Part shown: positions 56,824 through 64,000 of the stretch, piece by piece
Position numbering within the stretch: the stretch's first letter is position 1
How the letters are laid out: every line of letters begins with the position of its first letter
Assembly: GCA_018296165.2 (NCBI GenBank)
Contig: JACKQL020000034.1
Span: 525,426-589,425, forward strand
Direction: 5' to 3'
Length of the DNA stretch: 64,000 bases
From: Termitomyces sp. T153
Taxonomy: Eukaryota > Basidiomycota > Agaricomycetes > Agaricales > Lyophyllaceae
Translations under genes and position numbers: made by a program
The notes under the pieces: generated by a model
Database searches by the model: none
Seen by the model: only the letters and a program-made list of their open reading frames with translations
Told to the model about the DNA's origin: nothing

Positions 56824-59026
56824 TGTCAGGTTCCATTGACCATGGGGGCTCAGCTACACTGGACAAGTCCTTACTAGGCAGATGTGATGTCCTGCACTTA
56901 TAACCTAGCACTCCAGGGTTATTGCAGTCTATCAGAACTTGTGAGGGGAGACCAAGAGAAGTGGTCCAAGCAAGTCTGGAGTGGTCCAGGGAAGTCTAAG
57001 ACTAAGTATATTAGATGTTGAGCTTAGGTGGGCATCAGGAACAGGTTTGTAGGCACATATATGGACTGTGGGGTAAGCAGAGGCTTTGCAAGTGACAGCA
57101 GTGGAGCCAGAGTTTGATGGGGGATCAACCAAGACTGATGGGTTCTGGGGCTGAGCATAGGACAAGATCTGGAGTTATTGTAAGAATGTTTGAAGGTTTG
57201 TAGTGTGTGTGTGGAGTTTGTAATGACATCAGAGATGAAAGGAACTTAGGAATGGTAAAGGAAACAGAGACAGTTGAGATGAGACAAAGGCAAGACAGGA
57301 TGAAACTGAAAGAAGAAATAGATCAGAGACTAAAAATAGAGACAGAGACAAAACAGGAGAGATACAAGATACAAGTAACCAGTTAATGTAATATCAAGAC
57401 TAGAGTATGAGGTGCTACTCTACAACTTATATACTGACTACTGGAGAGCTCGGGGGACAGTGGGTTTGGCAGCAGAGCTTGTCAGAGTTGCACAGAGTCA
57501 GCAGGTGTTGTCATGACCCACTTCCTGGACCCCTGCACATCATTTCCAACCTGCCCACTCCCCCAGAGTCTCCCCCAATGCCCCGTCAAACTCTTTCAAC
57601 CATTGTCTACCCTCTGCGCCCACTCCAGCTAACTCCGATGCTTATTTGGCTAACTCTGATGGTCCCATGGCCAACTCTGACACCTTCTCTACAGCTGCCA
57701 ATACTTCCCCTGGCTCTCCTGAGCCTCTGAAACCATCCCCCACTGTTCCTGACCCTGTCATACATCATCAGCCCATCACCCTGGTTCCCCCAACCTACTT
57801 CAGAGTATCATGACAACTCTGGGACAGCCTGTGTTCCTAACTGATCCCATCAAGATATCAATGTGGCCTGCCCTCTGATCACAACTGACACCTGCCAACT
57901 CTACCAAGCCCTGCTGCCACACCTGCTGTCCCCCAGAGCTCTCCAATAGTCAGTATATAAGTTGTAGAGTAGCTCCTCATACTCTAGTCTTGATATTGCC
58001 TTATCTGATGTGTTTCTGACCGTTTCTATCTCATGTTCTGGGTTCCATGTTATGTTTCCTCTCCTCTCAGTCTCCTGGTCTTGTCTTGTCTCTATCTCCA
58101 TTATCATTCTCATTATTGTTTTGTATCTCTGCTTGAATCTATTCTTGTTCTTGTCTCAATCTTGTCTTGACTCTGTTTCGCTCCATTCAACTCCATCTCA
58201 TCTTGTTTGACTCTGCTTCTACTATTGTGTCCAAGTTTCTTGACCTTATGAACTCAGCACTTATGATTATGACCCCTGAACATTTGTTAAACTAACTCTG
58301 GACCTTGCTTACTGCTCAGTTCTAAAGCTATCAACCTCCACTGATCCCCCATCAAGCTCTGGCTCTGCTCCCATCACTCACATAGCCTCCACTTACTCCA
58401 CACCTACAATACTCACTTCCAGACTTGTACTTGACACCCCATCAAGTCCATCCCTTACCCCACAACTCATTATAGACTTCTCTGGACCACCCTGGACTGT
58501 CAGATCACTCCCCATTGCTTGCCCTCACAAGTTCCCCACACTTAGACCCTCTCAAGTGCCCAGTTATCAGTGCATGGAATCATGTTTGCCTAGTAAGGAT
58601 TCACCTAGTGTAGCTGAGCCCCTTTGGTCAATGGAACCTGACAGGTGTTGGTTGTGATCAGGGGATGGACCACAGTAATGTTTTGATGGGATCAGTTGGG
58701 GATATGTGTTGTTCCAGGGTTGTTGTAGTGCTCCAGAGTTTGTCAGGTAAACTAGGGTGATGAGCTGGTGATGTACACCAGAGTCAGGAACAGTGGGGGA
58801 GGGTTCCAGGGGCCTAGGACAGGCAGGAAAAGTGTTGACAGCTGCAGAGAAGGTGTCAGAGTTAGCCAAGGGGCCATTGGGGTTTGTCAGAGAAGCATTG
58901 AAGTTACCCAGGATGGGTGTCATGGGTCAACAAAGGTCAGGAAAGTTTGAGGGGGTGTCGGGGGTAGCTCTGGGAGGGCGGAGTGGTTGGAAACAAGGTT
59001 GGGGGTCTAGGGAGTGGGTCATGACA
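56824..59026 (-). mobile_element. Reversed solo LTR of family A, split by another LTR
   Basis: It reads TGTCAGGTTCC at 56,824 to ATGACA at 59,026. It is flanked by the 5-bp duplication TTTTT (56,819-56,823 and 59,027-59,031). Without the inner insertion it is about 1,063 bp. The A-tract makes the target duplication weaker evidence than a mixed sequence would be, but both ends fit. Confidence 0.82.
57509..58643 (+). mobile_element. Solo LTR of family A nested in the reversed LTR
   Basis: It runs 1,135 bp from TGTCATGACCC to CCTGACA, flanked by GGTGT at 57,504-57,508 and 58,644-58,648. TATATAAG lies near 57,954 and AGTCTTGATATTG near 57,985. It is a product of LTR-LTR recombination after insertion. 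Confidence 0.9.
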
Positions 59027-59192
59027 TTTTTGATAAGCACTTATAAACCACTAAGATTGATTGATAAAGTGACAATATCTGGGCATGCATTGAGATACTT
59101 TTTGGCAGCTTCTTTTACCTCATCAATAACTTTAGCTTTAGTTTGAATGACCAATATATGAAGGCATACAATCTTAATTAGGTTGAGCTTAC

Positions 59193-60432
59193 TGTCAGGT
59201 TCTGCTGACCACAGGGGCTCAGCTTAACTGGGTAAGTCCTTACTAAGTGGATGTGACTGTCAGGTTCCGCTGACCATGGGGGCTCAGCTACACTGGGCGA
59301 GTCCTTACTAGGCAAACGTGATTCCCTGCACTGACAACCGGGCACTCGGAGGTGTTCCAGGCACTGGGGACTTGTGAGGATAGCTGGGAGAAATTGATCT
59401 GAGCAAGTCTGGGGAGGTCCGGAGGAGTGGAGGACAAATTGTGGAGAAGGGGGACGGGCTTGGCGGGGTTCAGGCATAAGTCCATGTGTGAGTATTGCAG
59501 GTGCAGATGAGGCAGAGGCTATGTGGATGACAGGAGCGGAGCCAGTGTTCTGATGGGGAATTAACAGGGATTGATGGGGCTCGGAGCCGAGTGTATAGCA
59601 GGGTCTGGGGTTGGTAACAAGTGTTGGAGGTTTGTAATCATAACTGCGGAGTTTGTGAGGACGTTATGGTCGAGAGGGCTTGAACACAATAGACAGAATC
59701 AGATGAGACAAGATGGGGTCAAACGAGATGAGACAAAGACGGGATGAGAACGAGAATAGATTCAGTTGGGGACATGGAACGATCATGAAAAGATAACGGA
59801 ATAGAGACAAGATAAGACCGGGAGACTGAGAATAAGGAAAACAAGACACGGAACACAAAACACAAGAAGAAACAATCAGAAATGCATCAGAAAGGTAGAT
59901 AGATAGATAAGTAATCTCAAGACTAGAGTATGAGGAGCTACTCTATGTCTTATATACTGACTACTGAAGACCTCCAGGGACGTCGGCTGTGGTGGCGGGG
60001 CTTGGCAGAGCTCAACAGAGTCAATGGGTGTCAGTTATGACCAGAGGGTGGGCCATGTTGATATGTTGATGGGATCAATTGTGACGCAGTCCGTTCCGAG
60101 GCTGTCGTGATACCCAGGGTAAGTCGGGGGAGCCAGGGTGTCAAGTTGATGACGTGTAATGGGCTCAGGCATGGCAGGGGAGTGGTCCCAGGAGCTCAGG
60201 AAGTCCAGGGGAGTCGCCAGTGGCTGCAGGGAAGATGTCGGAGTTGGCCAGGGGGCCATCAGAGTTAGCCAAGAATGTGTCAGAGTTAGCCGGAGTAGGC
60301 GCAGAGTGCTGGGGAAGTTTGACGAAGCGTTGGGGGGGGAGGGTTCTGGGGGAGTGGGGGTTTGTTGGGTGGTGTACGGGGCTTCAGGGAACGGGTCGTG
60401 ACAGTGACATCCTGCACTGATAACCTAGCATT
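59193..60432 (-). mobile_element. Reversed LTR fragment interrupted by a second LTR and then by E3
   Basis: 59,193-59,257 and 60,409-60,432 together make the first about 90 bp of a reversed family A LTR ('TGTCAGGTTCTGC ... AACCTAGCATT'). It is broken by the LTR at 59,258 and then by E3 at 60,433. The remainder should lie beyond E3, off the window. Confidence 0.75.
59258..60403 (-). mobile_element. Reversed solo LTR nested in an LTR
   Basis: It is 1,146 bp, TGTCAGGTTCC to CGTGACA, with GTGAC duplicated at 59,253-59,257 and 60,404-60,408. It keeps more CpG sites than the LTRs at 56,824-59,026, so it is younger. Confidence 0.88.
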
Positions 60433-61365
60433 TGTCAGGTTCCGCTGATGACAGGGGCTCAGCTACACTGGCAAGTCCTTACTAGGCAGATGCAATATCC
60501 TGTGCTTATTGGTGCAGAGGGACTTGCGAGGGGGAGCTAGGGGGCAGTCTGAGCAAGTCTGGAGTGGTTCGGGGGCGTCTAAGACCAAGTATACTAGTCG
60601 TCGAACCTGGACAGGCACTGGAACAAGTTTGTGGGTGTGCAAATAGAATGCGGAGTAAGCAGAGGCTTCATGGGAGATGGGGGTGGAGCCAGAGTTTGAT
60701 GGGAGATCACCAAGATGTGAGGGGTTCCTGGGCCAAGCAGGGAGCAAGGTCCAGGGTTGTCATAGGAATGTTTGGGTCATAGTGTGTGCATGGAGTTCGT
60801 ACTGTTGTGGGAGATGAAAGGAACTTAGGAAGACAAAGGAACTATACACAGTCAAGATGAGGCAGAGACAAGGCGAGATGAGACAGAGAACAGAGATAGA
60901 TTCAAAACTAAAAATAGAGACAGTGATGAGGTGAAAGACAAGACATAGAAAACCAGTAAATGCAATATCAAGACTAAAGTACTAGGGGTTACTCTACAAC
61001 TTATATACCTACTACTGGGCAGCTCTGGAGGGCAGAGGATATGGTGGTGGGCTTGACAGAACTGCATGGGGTCGATGGTTGTTGGGTGTGATCTTGGAGC
61101 AGGCTGCAGTGACATTCTGATGGGATCAGTTGGAAAGCGGATTGTTCTGGGGTCAGGGGAAGCCTTGGAAGTCCAGGGGAATTCAGGGGATGCATCAACT
61201 GCTGTGGAAAAGGCGTCGGAGTTGATCAAGGAGCCATCAGAGTCTGCCAAGAAAGTGTCAGAGTTGCCCGAAGTGGGCACAGAGGGTGGGCAAGGGTTGG
61301 GGAGTTTGGCGGAGCATTGGGGGGGGCTGGGGGTAGTGTTAGGGTCTAGGGAGTGGGTTGTGACA
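60433..61365 (-). repeat. 3' LTR of E3 (933 bp)
   Basis: On the plus strand it reads TGTCAGGTTCC to TTGTGACA. The self-primer 13-mer appears reversed and changed by one base near 60,965 (CAATATCAAGACT). Confidence 0.85.
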
Positions 61366-61574
61366 TCACCCCCCCTTTAGTGTTGAGACCCTCAAGACAC
61401 AGGGCACAGTTCAGGGATTGGTGGAGCGTGGGAATCAAAGTCAAGCAATATTGATCAGACCGCAGTAGTGGTGGCAGCATGGGGAATGAAGTCAAAGCAT
61501 GGCCACCGCTCAGGGGGTTCTTTTCTAGTCATTGAAAAGGATCAGACATACTCTGGGGTTCCCAAACTTTTCCA

Positions 61575-63264
61575 ATGTTGTCTTCCACATATTCTCCAGC
61601 AGCGTCCCCATCCCCATCAGCACATACCTCAACTTCTTCCTTGGAGGACTCTGAGGGTCGGCAAGACCATAGGTAGGTGCAGGCAATGTACTGTAGTCGT
61701 AAGTACCGTCTCTTGCTCATTGTGGCTGGAGTGCTTGAATAAGTCCCGTCAGAGTTGTTGGTAGTGGTGGTGGGCCCCTCAGGGCTTATGTTGGGGGAGG
61801 CTTCAGCGCAGTCAGCAGGGGAAATGGTCCTCACTTCTCATTCCAGGTCTGGTATTGTCCCCAGGGTGGTCCACCCCATCTCTATGGGGTTGAGAGTCGC
61901 ACAGGCGGACGTGACGCCAGAGTACTTTGCAGAGGCCGTGGGGCAAGCAAGAGGTCCCCCAACATTGGAGTGGTGTCAGGCAGTGGCCCTGGTGCGTCAT
62001 TGGCATGTCCCTTCCCTATTGAGCTAACCCACATTTCTAGTGCATGTCCTGTACCCAGCGGAGTGAACAGTGTGAGTTTGAGGAGCCCATGCTGGGAGTG
62101 CAGTGGGACACATCAGTGTGTCTCCCATGTCACTCATGGCATGAGAAGTGCTCTGTCACTCTGAATTGGCATGCCGCTTGCATTGTGGCAGAGCAGGGGT
62201 GGGACTGCAAGTGGGTTGCAGCACAGTTGGAGGAGGGTTGGAGGGGTAGGGTCTCAGGGAGGGGTTCCAGGATAGAGGGAGGAGTTGGCGCAGGGCAGCC
62301 CCCAATGAAGATTGGGCCCCTGTGGGGTGGGCGGAGGGAGGGGGCCCCTGTGACGCACCACAAGGGTAAATGGAGGGTGTCCCCCTTGCCGGAGGTGGGG
62401 CCTAGCAAGCGGGCATGGGGGGAGCTGGCGATGGCGGGCCCTCTAGGTCCTATGGTGTATTCCCCAACTTCTGGGGCCTTGGTTGAGCAGTCTGCGGGAG
62501 GGTCATGGTCGGTCACCAAAGCTTTCCTGCAGCATTGGGCAGAGGAGTTGGAGAGGTTGTTGGCCACACATGGGGAGGAAGTCCATAGGGTGGGGGAGGA
62601 GAGGGACGGGCTTCGGAGGGAACTGGACGAGGCTCGGAAGGAACGGGACTTGGCATGTAGGGATAAAGGTATTGCTATGGGGACCACCATAGAGCGACTG
62701 TTGCAGCTTCAAGAGCTGCAAGCATGCATGAGGCCATTGGAGGTGCAGGCAGAGGCAGCGGGGCAACAATCAGAGGGGTCGGGGATGCAGGGGACTCAGC
62801 AGGGGTCCAGTGCGGAGGTGACCTGAGCGACAGCAGAGAGTGCATGGCAGCAGGAAGAGTGGCTTGCCAACGAGGTGGCCTCGGGGTGGCAGGGATTGCT
62901 CTGTAAGTGCTCCCTTCATCTCCATTTACTACAAGCTGACATTTGATTCCACAGACTGGGCCAGGGAGCATCGCATCCTCCTTGATGGAGTGTCAGCAGT
63001 GCTGGATCCATCCACAACGGGTTGGCGAGGATGTCTGGGGATCTCCCGCCAGAGTTGGGGCAGGGGGTCATGCAGATGGGGCATCTGCTGGCGGGACATC
63101 AGTGGAGGGTGACAGCGAACCTCGGAGTGTGGTGGGAGGTGGCAATGGACATGGTGGAGCTGCTCCTGGAGCATCCTGAAGTTCTGGCAATGGTAGTAGC
63201 GCAGCTGGAGGTGGATCTGGTGGGAAGGATAGCAGAGGTGGATTTGGGGGGGGAGGGGGAGTAG
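61575..63264 (+). pseudogene. Antisense three-exon accessory gene in E3: Zn2Cys6-like cluster plus coiled coil
   Basis: It lies on the strand opposite gag-pol of E3. Exon 1 is 61,575-61,991 (139 codons, with two stops, at 61,674 and about 61,738). Intron 1 is 61,992-62,040 (GTGCGT, CTAAC, CTAG). Exon 2 is 62,041-62,902 (287 codons plus one base, with a single TGA at 62,824). Intron 2 is 62,903-62,954 (GTAAGT, GCTGAC, CACAG). Exon 3 is 62,955-63,264, one base shorter than in E2. Exon 2 starts with C-x2-C-x6-C-x15-C-x2-C-x6-C (62,041-62,151), resembling the fungal Zn2Cys6 cluster but with a longer linker. Residues about 160-245 of exon 2 form a coiled coil ('EELERLLATHGEEVHRV', 'ERDGLRRELDEARKERDLA'). 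About 530 codons in all. A DNA-binding regulator is inferred, not shown. Confidence 0.75.
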
Positions 63265-63489
63265 GGGCTTTCTGGATTCCAGTGTCTCATTGCCCTGCCC
63301 TCCCTTATTCCTATATTTTGTAATTGTAGCCTTGTTAACATTGGACTCCCTGCACTTCTGCTGAGCATGAGAAGTTTTCAGAATGAGTGAGGGGCAAAGT
63401 AAGTGAAAACACGTAGGGAGGGTACTCATGGGAGTTGAATCCCTGATAAATCTAGAGGTGGGGGTTACGCCCACTGATGCCATCTGCAC

Positions 63490-64000
63490 TTGCTAGTTCC
63501 AGAGGTCCCAGGGCTTGGTGGGGTGTTGTTGATGGAAGTCCCGGAGTTTGTCGGGGGCTCCATCAAGGTTTTTTTGGGGCTCCCACATGTTGTCCTCAGG
63601 TCTGTAGCCCTTCCAGCGGACTAAGTACTGGGGTCATCCATGGACCAAGCAGGAGTCAAGGATCTGGTTGACCTCATAGCAGTACTCGTCCTCGACCTCA
63701 ACGGGAGGTGGTCGGCTGGGGCGCTGGCTGGGGAAGGGGTCCAGGGCATGTTTTTTGAGGAGTCGAATGTGGAACACAGGGTGGAGACCTTTCAAGCCTG
63801 GAGGTAGGTTGAGTTTATAGGTGTGCATGGAGACCTTCCAGAGGACTTTGAAAGGACTGAGGTGTTTGTGGTCTAATTTGATGGAGGGCCTCCGAGTCTT
63901 GAGGTTGTGTCGATTGAGCCAAACCAAGGTGCTGGGAGGCCAGTCAGGGGTGGGGTCACATCAGGCATCAGCATGTTTGGAGTAGGCTTGATTGGTGGTG
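63490..64000 (-). pseudogene. Integrase C-terminus and chromodomain of E3
   Basis: The minus-strand frame 63,927-63,634 reads '[21 protein letters not shown]', 'LSPFKVL', '[13 protein letters not shown]' and 'VNQILDS', the C-terminal integrase module. Past a stop near 63,633, the chromodomain continues ('[17 protein letters not shown]', about 63,630-63,570). Chromodomains bind methylated histone H3 and steer insertion into heterochromatin. The rest of pol is off the window. Confidence 0.8.

Larger units (their letters stand above)
60433..64000 (-). mobile_element. Family A gypsy chromovirus copy E3, 3' part, running off the window
   Basis: In reverse orientation it shows the 3' LTR (60,433-61,365), the purine tract (61,366-61,380 as ACCCCCCCTTTAG-type complement), the accessory gene region and then the chromodomain and integrase end. 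It inserted into a reversed LTR at 60,432. It decays less than E2 and keeps more CpG. Confidence 0.88.

Noticed and set aside
62130..62690. 186-codon minus-strand frame in the E3 accessory region (gag-pol sense)
   Set aside because: It is Pro/Ser-rich, and the splice signals, cysteine spacing and conservation with E2 fit the plus-strand frame. No pol domain is expected after the chromodomain.
1..64000. CRISPR arrays, rRNA or bacterial operons
   Set aside because: No regular spacer repeats, rRNA or prokaryotic signals were seen. The intron-rich genes show a fungal nuclear genome.

Overview
The window looks like a nuclear segment from a mushroom-forming basidiomycete (Agaricomycete). Genes are split by many introns of about 45-60 bp with GT..AG ends and CTRAY branch sites. 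The recognisable proteins are fungal: a Mus7/MMS22 repair factor, a makorin-type E3 ligase, a SAGA Hfi1/Ada1 subunit, a DEAH-box RNA helicase, a short GH18 chitinase and a secreted protein of a family common in mushrooms. No tRNA, rRNA or CRISPR locus was found.

Layout. 1-14,980 is transposon-rich: the 3' end of a LINE with a poly(A) tail, a gypsy chromovirus (family A, copy E1) into which the LINE inserted, a second gypsy family (B), a reversed gag of a third family (C), and a small inverted-repeat element with a tRNA-like core. 15,147-24,682 is a compact gene island: mus7 (-), then makorin (+) and hfi1 (+), with mus7 and makorin diverging from a 149-bp promoter. 24,683-47,026 is a second repeat block: a SINE split by a Tc1 element that itself carries a younger SINE copy, family C pol, and a nearly full-length family A element (E2, about 11 kb). 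47,997-55,033 is a second gene island: secreted protein (+), helicase (-) and chitinase (-). 56,819-64,000 is a stack of nested LTRs ending in a reversed family A element (E3) that runs off the window.

Main result. All three family A copies carry, between pol and the 3' LTR, a gene on the strand opposite gag-pol. In E2 and E3 it has three exons and two introns at matching positions, with conserved donors, branch sites and acceptors. It encodes C-x2-C-x6-C-x15-C-x2-C-x6-C (a Zn2Cys6-like cluster), then a coiled coil and a conserved C-terminal exon. E1 keeps only exon 1. The reading frame is conserved between decayed copies, which argues that it was a real protein. A partly palindromic motif lies upstream of its ATG in each copy. 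The same family has two tandem retropepsin-like domains and a primer-binding site complementary to the predicted 5' end of its own transcript, which points to Tf1-like self-priming.

Repeat blocks are strongly CpG-depleted, with CG replaced by CA or TG, while gene islands keep CpG. This fits cytosine methylation and deamination of transposons. The chitinase gene carries an exact 196-bp tandem duplication of exon and intron sequence that splicing could bypass.
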